Shown here in pieces: positions 1 to 5,252 of a DNA stretch of 13,293 bases (positions are counted from its first letter, which is position 1; every line of letters begins with the position of its first letter). This DNA comes from JAAXTX01 sp037139695 (lineage in GTDB: Bacteria; Patescibacteriota; Minisyncoccia; Moranbacterales; UBA1568), in NCBI GenBank assembly GCA_037139695.1, contig JBAXFX010000033.1, forward strand, positions 1-13,293, written 5' to 3'. A program made the position numbers and the translations under genes. Below the pieces are notes generated by a model. It did no database searches. It was not told the origin of the DNA and saw only the letters and a list, made by a program, of their open reading frames with translations.

Positions 1-89
1 CTCCAACGAAATTTTCGGATTTACAGCTCGACATGAGATTTGAGATAGATACTTAGGCGGTTTTCGCATAGCTTTTTCATGCCGTGGTA

Positions 90-1745
90 TCAGTTCCGGA
101 CGAAGTCAAACGTCGTAAATCGGCCGAAAGTCGCGTTGTCGGTGATGCGATAGTCGACGAGTTGTTCCCGTGAGGATCGTTCAATGGTGAGTTCCTCGTT
201 CGTGGAGATTTTTGCAAGATCGATCGAAAAGACGGGAGTGTCTTGTTTGATTCTCGTATTCCCGTTCAATACCCTGATCGTGATGCCGGAAGGCTCCAGG
301 AAGTACGAGAGTCCTTTGATCATTCCGAACAGGTCGCCGCTCCGGTCATCGACATAGATCGTGTCCGATACTCCCGCATGGGCCTGCATGTATCCGGCGA
401 TGCGTCGGATCTCCGACACGGTTACGCTTTCCGGCATGGTGACACGTTCGGGATGTGCCCCCTCGTACGAGGCGAAGGTCTCGGAAAGTGCCCGCAGGTT
501 CAGGAACGCGAGGATGATGGTGACTATCACGATGATGATCGGACCGAATCTTGAGGATCGTTTTTCGGCGGACTCGAACCACAGTGCAAGGAAGAGGAAG
601 GGAACGAACTCGACGACCAGGAAGTAGCGCGAGGTCATCTCGGTCGCGAAGGGGATGAAGATCAGGAAAGCGGTTATCGCATAGACCGAGACGAGCAAGA
701 GTCCTCGTTTTTTTTCAGCATCAGTCTCTTTCCGGATGCGGAGCAAGAGGAGAAGGTATCCTCCGACCGAGAAGATAATACCGATGAAGAGTCCGGAGAG
801 AATGATAATCCGGCCGAAGGTTCCAAGCGCCTTTTCTTCGGTGGCGAGCTGGGCCCGGAATCCGGCGAGGTGGCAATCTTCCAGTCCTCCGGAAGCGGAA
901 ACGATCATCGCGTTGTTCCGCACCTGGCAGACGCCGTCGACCATGGCATATTCCCCGAGCAGGCGGAACGGGGTCGATTCCATGATGATACCGGTGATGA
1001 ATTCCCCGGTGTTTGCTCCGCCGGTCCGTATTTCGGAAGAAAGTTGCGGAATGTTTAAGAGTGTGGCGACCACAATCAGGAGCACGGTCGTTTTCCAGGC
1101 ACGCGGTTTTTTCCTGAGGGTGACGATGCAAAACGCGATCAGTACGAAGGGAGCGATCAGGAGGAAAAGTGTGTGAAGTTGGATGCCGACTCCGAGCGCG
1201 ATGCCGGCGAGTATCGCCCATACGGTCTTGTTTTTCCGATTTTGTTCGGCCAGTTCCGACAAGGCAAAGAGGAACAGCAACGTGAAGAACGGCAGCGAGT
1301 TCGGATTCCAGGCGAACCGCGAATACTCGATCGCGTAATACGAGAGCCCGTAGAGCGCGGTGACCGCCCCGCTTATCCGGTCGGAAAAGAATTTCCGTAG
1401 GAAGAAGAAGAACATCGGGATCGCGAGGACGGAGAAGAAAAGATCCGGGTAGGCCAACCGGTCCGGCGCACCACCGAAGATTTTTCCGGAGGCGTATTGG
1501 AAATAGTAGAACAGCGGTCCGAGCCGGAACCGTGTCCCCGAGGCGTTCGGTCCGAGGAGTGGAAGGTCCTTTCTTCCCGACAGGAAGCCCCGAACGAATG
1601 TCGCGTCGCGAGCCTGATCGTCGTTGAACCGGATCCACTCCGCGAAGTGATAGGTGCGCAAAAATATCCCGGCCAGGATAATCAGGCCGAGAAGAATAAG
1701 CGGGACGTATTTTTTGTCGATCTTGAATGTCCCAGGAAGTTTCAT
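90..1745 (-). CDS. GT39/PMT-type integral membrane glycosyltransferase
   Basis: Probable GT-C fold glycosyltransferase (ArnT/PMT-like, PMT_2 group) that would move a sugar from a polyprenyl-phosphate carrier onto an acceptor on the outer face of the membrane. It is 551 aa with about 11-12 hydrophobic segments, the first at residues 13-30. Seen: an acidic first loop (NDDQARDA, residues 41-48) at the place of the catalytic Asp of GT-C enzymes, then LGPLFYYF, a RFAWNPNSLPFF motif and TSRYFLVVEF before the last helices. The last 115 or so residues are a soluble tail. A loop of about 60 residues in mid-protein carries two Cys. I chose the ATG at 1745 because helix 1 follows closely; the longer frame begins with a GTG at 1829 inside a mobile element. 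No Shine-Dalgarno is obvious. The real acceptor is unknown. Family is fairly sure; substrate is not. Confidence 0.85.
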   Translation of the reverse strand: MKLPGTFKIDKKYVPLILLGLIILAGIFLRTYHFAEWIRFNDDQARDATFVRGFLSGRKDLPLLGPNASGTRFRLGPLFYYFQYASGKIFGGAPDRLAYPDLFFSVLAIPMFFFFLRKFFSDRISGAVTALYGLSYYAIEYSRFAWNPNSLPFFTLLFLFALSELAEQNRKNKTVWAILAGIALGVGIQLHTLFLLIAPFVLIAFCIVTLRKKPRAWKTTVLLIVVATLLNIPQLSSEIRTGGANTGEFITGIIMESTPFRLLGEYAMVDGVCQVRNNAMIVSASGGLEDCHLAGFRAQLATEEKALGTFGRIIILSGLFIGIIFSVGGYLLLLLRIRKETDAEKKRGLLLVSVYAITAFLIFIPFATEMTSRYFLVVEFVPFLFLALWFESAEKRSSRFGPIIIVIVTIILAFLNLRALSETFASYEGAHPERVTMPESVTVSEIRRIAGYMQAHAGVSDTIYVDDRSGDLFGMIKGLSYFLEPSGITIRVLNGNTRIKQDTPVFSIDLAKISTNEELTIERSSREQLVDYRITDNATFGRFTTFDFVRN

Positions 1746-1816
1746 GGTCGGTCGGTGAGAGGTGAAAACTGCCGGTATATCAGCATGTTGATAGTACCTT
1801 AGGCGACGGTATTCTT

Positions 1817-2142
1817 CAACTTTCGGCACTGGTACCCGATTAGGTTGGTGAAAGTGCTTCTTTTAGGCTAGGATAAAGTCAGAATCGACGTTTTATATTT
1901 TATAAAGTAAAAATGCTTAATTCGCAGTCACAAATCCCCCTCGCTCCCCCTTCCCGAAAGGGGGAGACATATCTTTTTTCGCTTGTACTGTAATCGATAT
2001 CTCCCTTTTGCAAAGGGAGTACCGAGTCTTCGAGGGGAGGGATTTGTGCTTGATCGGTCGAAGTCGGCATATCATTTTTTAGAATACGTCGAGTAAAATA
2101 TCTTTAAGAAACTACCTAATCGGGAACTAGTGCCCAACTTTC
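1817..2142. mobile_element. MITE-like element with 21-bp TIRs and 8-bp target duplication
   Basis: The left terminal repeat (1825-1845, GGCACT...CCCGATTAGGT) and right terminal repeat (2114-2134, ACCTAATCGGG...AGTGCC) are inverted and match at 19 of 21 positions. Each is directly flanked on the outside by the same octamer CAACTTTC (1817-1824 and 2135-2142), the signature of an 8-bp target site duplication. The element proper is 310 bp and has no credible reading frame, so it is non-autonomous. An 8-bp duplication with GG-starting ends fits the IS1595 family, but that assignment is inference. It sits between the divergent glycosyltransferase and amidase genes, and its left end supplies the GTG that falsely extends the glycosyltransferase frame. 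Confidence 0.8.
1929..2048. repeat. Nested palindromic element, about 120 bp
   Basis: Outer inverted repeat: CACAAATCCCCCTCG (1929-1943) against CGAGGGGAGGGATTTGTG (2031-2048), with a 3-base length difference. Inside are two perfect hairpins: CTCCCCCTT/AAGGGGGAG (1944-1952 with 1958-1966) and CTCCCTTT/AAAGGGAG (2001-2008 with 2012-2019). GACATATC and GATATC also face each other across the centre. No coding content. It lies wholly within the larger TIR element. Confidence 0.75.
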
Positions 2143-2206
2143 AGAGGTGTGCGTTGTCATTCGAAGGCTGATCCTTCTGCGGGCTGCCGGTACTCTTAGT
2201 ATTTGG

Positions 2207-2215
2207 TGCTATACT
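2207..2215 (+). promoter_or_regulatory. Extended -10 promoter, probably leaderless amidase mRNA
   Basis: TGC-TATACT is an extended -10 box. Its last base is 6 nt before the amidase ATG at 2222, so transcription is predicted to start at or within a base or two of the start codon. No good -35 is seen, which is usual with TGn. No Shine-Dalgarno precedes the ATG. Confidence 0.6.
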
Positions 2216-2221
2216 CGAGCT

Positions 2222-3022
2222 ATGACTTCCATACCGAAAAAATACCTTTTTCTCCTGATCCTGATCGTGCTTGCGGGCGCGGTAATGGTTTTCGTGTCCG
2301 GTGTGCGAAGGCAGTCGTTCGCGAATACGGTGCCTGTGGACATTCCCGTCTCCTCATCGCCGGATCAGGGTGACCAGGTGGCTGATGTTCCGGCTTCGGA
2401 CAACAGCGCTTCGTCCGGCACGGGGCAACAAGGGAGCGAAGGGGTGTTGAACGGGGGAATCGGGACGGCCGGGAATGATACGGCGAACAGCATGATGACG
2501 GAGGCGAAAGGGGTACAAGGGGGAGAAACGGGAGGAAAGGGGAGCGCGGATAAGACCAGTCCTTCCATCATTGGTCGGCTCGTGTCGTTCGGGTACGAAA
2601 AGCGGGTGTCACGTACCATCGATACGGTCGTCGTTCATTCATCGTACGACGCACTCGGGAGCGATCCGTATTCGGTGTCCGGCGTGATCGCAGAGTACAA
2701 ACAGTCGGGCGTTTCCCCGCACTATCTGATTGATCGCAAGGGGACGATATATTGCCTTGTCGCCGACCACGATGTCGCGTATCATGCCGGGGTATCGAAG
2801 ATGCCCGACGGCCGTACTGGCGTGAATGCGTTCTCGATCGGCATCGAGGTACTCGAAAAGGACACCGATTCGCCGACATCGGCACAGTATGTGAGTCTCC
2901 GCTCGCTTATCACCTCACTCAAATCGGAGTATCCCATCAAATATGTCCTCGGCCATTCCGATATCGCGCCGGGCCGGAAGACCGATCCGTGGAATTTTGA
3001 CTGGAAAGAAATGAAACAATAA
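2222..3022 (+). CDS. Membrane-anchored N-acetylmuramoyl-L-alanine amidase (Amidase_2)
   Basis: Zinc amidase expected to cut the bond between N-acetylmuramic acid and L-alanine in peptidoglycan outside the membrane. 266 aa: a single N-terminal membrane helix (residues 8-26, signal anchor), a Gly/Ser/Asp-rich disordered linker (about 35-113), then an Amidase_2/PGRP domain (about 130-262). The zinc ligands of this family are present: His139 in VVVHSS, His245 in VLGHSDIAPGRKTDPW and Asp255, with the catalytic-site Lys253 two residues before. SPHYLIDRKGTIY and YHAG are typical family stretches. A longer GTG start at 2147 is possible, but the ATG at 2222 sits just behind a -10 box and directly before the anchor. 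The gene stands alone. Likely role is wall remodelling or attack on neighbours' walls; the sequence does not decide which. Confidence 0.9.
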   Translation: MTSIPKKYLFLLILIVLAGAVMVFVSGVRRQSFANTVPVDIPVSSSPDQGDQVADVPASDNSASSGTGQQGSEGVLNGGIGTAGNDTANSMMTEAKGVQGGETGGKGSADKTSPSIIGRLVSFGYEKRVSRTIDTVVVHSSYDALGSDPYSVSGVIAEYKQSGVSPHYLIDRKGTIYCLVADHDVAYHAGVSKMPDGRTGVNAFSIGIEVLEKDTDSPTSAQYVSLRSLITSLKSEYPIKYVLGHSDIAPGRKTDPWNFDWKEMKQ

Positions 3023-3047
3023 ACAGATAACAATGAGCAGTTAACAA
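3014..3047 (+). repeat. Low-complexity AACAGATAACAA-type tract at amidase stop
   Basis: The amidase stop codon lies in an A-rich tract of imperfect AACARATAAC / CAGTTAACA units. A similar tract (3612-3644, ACTGACAACAAAC...ATAACTGACAA) covers the stop of the TsaB-like gene. Both are probably degenerate copies of the same intergenic repeat. Confidence 0.4.
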
Positions 3048-3116
3048 GTGGCGGGAACGGAAAATGGCTAGGCTGTTCACGGGTTACCGTGTTAACGAGT
3101 TGGGAACAGGAACGAA

Positions 3117-3159
3117 GACTGTCTTTACGAACCATCTTCCGGAGATGAAGCAATCCAGC
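3117..3159 (-). repeat. CTGGATTGCTTC palindromic repeat, copy 1
   Basis: On the minus strand it reads GCTGGATTGCTTC, a variable hairpin centre (CATCT...AGATG), then CGTAAAGACAGTC. The flanks are shared with the copies at 3193-3232, 3245-3283 and 12991-13029; only the centre differs. Confidence 0.7.
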
Positions 3160-3162
3160 TCA

Positions 3163-3194
3163 GTCGCTCACGAGCGACGGGACCAGGGCCCTGG
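3163..3194. repeat. Two adjacent small palindromes
   Basis: GTCGCTC-AC-GAGCGAC (3163-3178) is a 7-bp stem with a 2-nt loop. CCAGGGCCCTGG (3183-3194) is a perfect 12-bp palindrome. They fill the gap between two copies of the CTGGATTGCTTC repeat family, so the block 3117-3283 is an array of palindromes without coding function. Confidence 0.6.
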
Positions 3195-3232
3195 ACTGCC
3201 ACGGGTTCGCAGACTCACCCTCGCAGAGACGG
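3193..3232 (+). repeat. CTGGATTGCTTC palindromic repeat, divergent copy 2
   Basis: GGACTGCCACGGGTTCGC followed by AGACTCACCCTCGCAGAGACGG aligns along its length with the copy at 12991-13029 (GGACTGGATTGCTTCGTC... CTCGCAAAGACGG). It lies in the opposite orientation to the copies on either side. Confidence 0.5.
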
Positions 3233-3244
3233 ACGGGAGCGAAA

Positions 3245-3283
3245 ACTGTCTTTACGCGGCCTCGGAGGCCGAAGCAATCCAGG
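3245..3283 (-). repeat. CTGGATTGCTTC palindromic repeat, copy 3
   Basis: On the minus strand CCTGGATTGCTT, a central hairpin CGGCCTC-C-GAGGCCG (3257-3271, 7-bp perfect stem), then CGTAAAGACAGT. The flanks match copy 1 almost exactly. Confidence 0.7.
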
Positions 3284-3300
3284 ATCCGGAGTTCCTCTAT

Positions 3301-3329
3301 TTTACAATTTTCACTTTGCGCTTTACACT
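3301..3329 (+). promoter_or_regulatory. Promoter of TsaB-like gene, leaderless
   Basis: TTTACA (3301-3306), a 17-bp spacer and TACACT (3324-3329). The -10 ends 7 nt before the ATG at 3337, so the predicted first base of the mRNA is the start codon itself. It also supports this start over the longer frame from 3064, which reads through the palindrome cluster. Confidence 0.65.
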
Positions 3330-3336
3330 TCCTGGT

Positions 3337-3633
3337 ATGGTTCATGCATTCAGACTCGAAATAGGGAGGGAAGGATCGCGGCTCGCGCTCATGGAAGAGA
3401 CACGGGAGGTTTCGTCGCGGGCATGGCCCGAAGCGAGGGATATGGGACATCAGCTCTTCGAGGCGATCGACGAACTCTTGAAGGAGTCCTGCATCGCGCC
3501 GACCGACGTTACCCGTTTCAATATAGAGACCGACGTCCCTGAGTCGTTCACCTCGGTCCGTATCGCGCAGTCGGTGGCGAAGGCGTGGGAGTACGGGGCG
3601 AAAGCCGACTTATCACTGACAACAAACAAATGA
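3337..3633 (+). CDS. Short TsaB-like protein (N-terminal domain only)
   Basis: 98 aa that align with the first lobe of TsaB (YeaZ), the partner of TsaD in making the t6A37 modification of tRNA. The best match is the block GHQLFEAIDELLKESCIAPTDV... followed by VPESFTSVRIAQSVAKAWEYGA, which corresponds to the family's HSExLLPxIDxLL and GPGSFTGLRIGxxxAKGLAYG. Bacterial TsaB is usually about 220 aa; here everything after the first lobe is absent and the last residues (LSLTTNK) read through an A-rich repeat tract. The usual opening IDTS nucleotide-binding motif is replaced by LEIGREGS, and GPGS by VPES. It may be a minimal CPR-type TsaB that only acts as a dimerisation partner, or a decaying remnant. 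A well-formed promoter favours expression. The gene name is withheld because key residues are missing. Confidence 0.6.
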   Translation: MVHAFRLEIGREGSRLALMEETREVSSRAWPEARDMGHQLFEAIDELLKESCIAPTDVTRFNIETDVPESFTSVRIAQSVAKAWEYGAKADLSLTTNK

Positions 3634-3796
3634 TAACTGACAATGGGAACGGGGAGCGATACTGCCGTTAACGGGTACTGTGTTCACGTGTTTAAGCAGA
3701 GACGGAAACGAGAGCAAAAATAAAAAAAATCAGGACCCGACACGGAATGTCAATCGTGGAGGCTATGTCTCCATTGATGCTTCATAAAAGCCATTC
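3634..3796. other. Intergenic region, degenerate repeats
   Basis: No gene seen. 3667-3690 (GTTAACGGGTACTGTGTTCACG) resembles 3075-3099 (GTTCACGGGTTACCGTGTTAAC) on the other side of the TsaB-like gene. A small hairpin TGGAG/CTCCA at 3757-3773 is flanked by TCAA/TTGA and is not followed by a clear T-run. Confidence 0.4.
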
Positions 3797-3824
3797 TTGA
3801 CTCCTCCTGGCAGGGTCGTATAAT
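3797..3824 (+). promoter_or_regulatory. Near-consensus promoter, leaderless coiled-coil gene
   Basis: TTGACT (3797-3802), a 16-bp spacer and a perfect TATAAT (3819-3824). The ATG at 3832 starts 7 nt after the -10, again at the predicted transcription start. An upstream in-frame ATG at 3823 overlaps the -10 and so cannot be on this transcript. Confidence 0.75.
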
Positions 3825-3831
3825 GAAGGGT

Positions 3832-4287
3832 ATGAAAAAGTCCAAGGATTCTGAAAATCTCGAAAAGGTCTTCTCTTCGGACCATGTGATGTCGCTTCTG
3901 GAAAGCATGAGCGACGGTATTCAGATTATCTCGGAACAGCATGAGGGGATCGTCTCTCGTTTGGATACCATCGATGGCCATCTTGATGTAATCGACGGAC
4001 GATTGGACAAGATCGAAGTCAGACTGGATACGATCGAAGTCAGACTGGATACCCTTGAAACCAAAGTCGACAATCTTGAAGTCAGATTCGATACCCTTGA
4101 AACCAAAGTCGACAATCTTGAAGTCAGATTCGATACCCTTGAAACCAAAGTCGATACGCTTCAGGAAGATGTGACCGAAATCAAACACAAGCTTTCCCAG
4201 AAAGTCGACCTGGAAGACTTCCAAAAGCTTGAAAAACGACTGATCAAAGTCGAAGGCTTCGTGCTCGAGTTCTCGAAAAAGCACTGA
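3832..4287 (+). CDS. Heptad-repeat coiled-coil protein, function unknown
   Basis: 151 aa, soluble and highly charged, with no signal peptide or membrane helix. The middle two thirds is a run of 7-residue units such as RLDTIEV, RLDTLET, KVDNLEV and RFDTLET, with Leu/Val/Phe and Leu/Ile at the a and d positions, predicting a long parallel coiled coil or helical bundle. The N-terminal 40 residues (KVFSSDHVMSLLESMSDGIQIISEQ) and the C-terminal LEDFQKLEKRLIKVEGFVLEF are non-repetitive helices. The start at 3832 is chosen because the -10 box TATAAT ends 7 nt before it. Downstream lies a 12-bp tandem repeat and then a 118-bp palindromic element. Possible roles are scaffolding, a fibre or an adaptor; nothing in the sequence decides this. 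Confidence 0.8.
   Translation: MKKSKDSENLEKVFSSDHVMSLLESMSDGIQIISEQHEGIVSRLDTIDGHLDVIDGRLDKIEVRLDTIEVRLDTLETKVDNLEVRFDTLETKVDNLEVRFDTLETKVDTLQEDVTEIKHKLSQKVDLEDFQKLEKRLIKVEGFVLEFSKKH
4048..4155 (+). repeat. 42-bp tandem repeat inside coiled-coil gene
   Basis: Two identical 42-bp units (4048-4089 and 4090-4131, starting GATACCCTTGAAACC) encode 14 residues, two heptads each. A third unit is identical for its first 23 nt. Just upstream a 21-bp (one-heptad) unit, GATACGATCGAAGTCAGACT.., is also duplicated. The length always keeps frame and heptad register. Confidence 0.9.
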
Positions 4288-4315
4288 ATATAGCACTGAA
4301 TACAGCACGAATATT
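4280..4315 (+). repeat. 12-bp tandem repeat, three units
   Basis: AGCACTGAATAT, AGCACTGAATAC and AGCACGAATATT in direct tandem. The stop codon of the coiled-coil gene is in the first unit, and the array runs into the 118-bp repeat that follows. Confidence 0.7.
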
Positions 4316-4431
4316 GCAGGAGCAGGGTTGCACCCTGCTCCAATCGGTTTTTCTCCCGGTTTTTTGTGGTTTCCAATGATAAAAGGCTCGTGAACCCAAC
4401 GGTTCAGGGTATAACCCTGAACCTGCGGAAA
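4313..4431. mobile_element. Twin-hairpin repeat element, copy 1
   Basis: About 119 bp, repeated with few changes at 5101-5218. Left hairpin: GGAGCAGGGT-TGC-ACCCTGCTCC (4319-4341, 10-bp perfect stem). Right hairpin: GGTTCAGGGT-ATA-ACCCTGAACC (4401-4423, 10-bp perfect stem). The outer ends are inverted copies of each other, GCAGGAGCAGGGT against GCAGGTTCAGGGT (11 of 13). This is the layout of a REPIN (two inverted REP hairpins) or of an IS200/IS605-derived palindrome-ended element. No coding capacity. Confidence 0.75.
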
Positions 4432-4463
4432 ATAAAACACTTCCCGTTACTGATTGGGAAGTG
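4428..4463 (-). terminator. Intrinsic terminator for the minus-strand membrane gene
   Basis: Read on the minus strand: CACTTCCC, a 10-nt loop, GGGAAGTG, then TTTTATTTT. The 8-bp stem is perfect (4438-4445 with 4456-4463). It lies 50 nt past the stop codon of the gene at 4513-4968 and overlaps the edge of the twin-hairpin element by a few bases. Confidence 0.75.
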
Positions 4464-4512
4464 CATTTGGGTCGCTCTATTGAACAATAGGCGTGATCGG
4501 TCAATGCCAGAG

Positions 4513-4968
4513 TCACAAGTTCGGTTTGGAATGTGCGAAGATATCAACCATTGTGCCGAAGAATGAAGTGACGACACCGGCGGCGTTGAAGAACGAAAAC
4601 CATGCCGCGCATGTGAGCGCGATAATGAAGGCGATTGCGAAATCGGCGTCTTGCGCATCCGGATCCTTTTTCTTGTTCCGCGCCAACACGATGACAATGA
4701 CCAGGAAAACGAAATTGCTTCCGATCATGAGACTAAAGCCGACATGCTGGCCCAGGAAATACCCCAACGCAAGACCGATTATGCAAGTTACCAGGAGCAG
4801 GCCTCTGACGAGCCTCTCCACTCCTTCCGAGAAAATGCGAAGCGGTGCAGAAAATATAAGTAGCACAATGGCTAATAATCCAATCGCTGTTGAGAGGTTG
4901 ACTTCTTCCCCGTTTTTGAACAGCGCGGAACTGAGCGGGTGTTCACTTTCATCGATTCGCTTGGGCAT
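4513..4968 (-). CDS. Four-helix membrane protein, function unknown
   Basis: 151 aa. Four hydrophobic stretches are seen at about residues 25-41, 53-71, 76-96 and 109-138, with a charged loop RNKKKDPDAQDAD between helices 3 and 4 and a short polar N-terminus (MPKRIDESEH). No motif I can name. The start is well supported: GGAGG (4977-4973) lies 4 nt before the ATG, and a promoter lies upstream. The gene has its own intrinsic terminator, so it is a complete single-gene unit. It is enclosed by two copies of the 118-bp twin-hairpin element and runs against all neighbouring genes except the broken antitoxin start, which suggests it arrived as accessory DNA. It is not recognisably a toxin or transporter. 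Confidence 0.8.
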   Translation of the reverse strand: MPKRIDESEHPLSSALFKNGEEVNLSTAIGLLAIVLLIFSAPLRIFSEGVERLVRGLLLVTCIIGLALGYFLGQHVGFSLMIGSNFVFLVIVIVLARNKKKDPDAQDADFAIAFIIALTCAAWFSFFNAAGVVTSFFGTMVDIFAHSKPNL

Positions 4969-4972
4969 GATG

Positions 4973-5044
4973 CCTCCGGTCTTGTTTATTATAAAGGATC
5001 CGTTCTTGCGGATACATATATATCAAATAGCGGATATTTGTCAA
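4973..5044 (-). promoter_or_regulatory. Promoter and RBS of the four-helix membrane protein
   Basis: On the minus strand: TTGACA (5044-5039), a 16-bp spacer, TATATA (5022-5017), then a leader of about 40 nt ending in GGAGG (4977-4973), 4 nt before ATG. A second TATAAT (4993-4988) lies nearer the gene without a good -35. Unlike the plus-strand genes, this one uses a leader and a strong Shine-Dalgarno. Confidence 0.65.
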
Positions 5045-5100
5045 TAGAAAAAAACGGCCAGACCCTCTCCAGTGTCAATGCATTTTGTAAGGCGTACCTT

Positions 5101-5218
5101 ATTGCAGGAGCAGGGTTGTACCCTGCTCCAACCGGTTATTCTCCCGTTTTTGGTGGTATCCAATGATAGAAGGCTCGTGAACCCAACGGTTCAGGGTATA
5201 ACCCTGAACCTGCGGAAA
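5101..5218. mobile_element. Twin-hairpin repeat element, copy 2
   Basis: Direct repeat of 4313-4431. Hairpins at 5107-5129 (GGAGCAGGGT/ACCCTGCTCC, loop TGT) and 5188-5210 (GGTTCAGGGT/ACCCTGAACC, loop ATA) are perfect; differences from copy 1 fall mainly in the spacer and hairpin loop. Its right edge cuts into an antitoxin-like reading frame on the minus strand. Confidence 0.75.
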
Positions 5219-5252
5219 GTTTCATTTCTGAAATAGGTTTTATCTGAGCCAC
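5136..5252 (-). pseudogene. Truncated Phd/YefM-type antitoxin start, interrupted by repeat
   Basis: Minus-strand frame beginning with GTG at 5252, preceded by a textbook Shine-Dalgarno AAAAGGAGG (5268-5260) at 7 nt. The first residues, MAQIKPISEMK, match the N-terminus typical of Phd/YefM antitoxins (MxxIKPISDLR), which repress their own operon and neutralise a RelE/Doc-type toxin. After about 13 codons the frame enters twin-hairpin copy 2 and continues as repeat-derived sequence to a TAA at 5136, 38 codons in all. Beyond the repeat (5100 down to about 5044) another minus frame reads ..CIDTGEGLAVFF, loosely like the family's HETGEPVFLTKN, then hits a stop after a 7-T run. No toxin is visible. 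The family call rests on about 11 residues, so it is tentative; the strong RBS shows that a real gene began here. Confidence 0.45.

Noticed and set aside
1..89. Short minus-strand frame MKKLCENRLSIYLKSHVEL just past the glycosyltransferase stop
   Set aside because: Only 19 codons, no clear ribosome binding site and no recognised similarity.
1746..1829. 28-residue N-terminal extension of the glycosyltransferase from a GTG
   Set aside because: The GTG is part of the MITE terminal repeat and the extension is polar; the ATG at 1745 lies right before helix 1.
3117..3283. CRISPR array
   Set aside because: Repeat copies alternate in orientation, have no regular spacing and have no spacers of constant length.
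3064..3336. N-terminal extension of the TsaB-like frame
   Set aside because: It reads through three palindromic repeats with no protein similarity, and the promoter lies at 3301-3329, so the ATG at 3337 is preferred.
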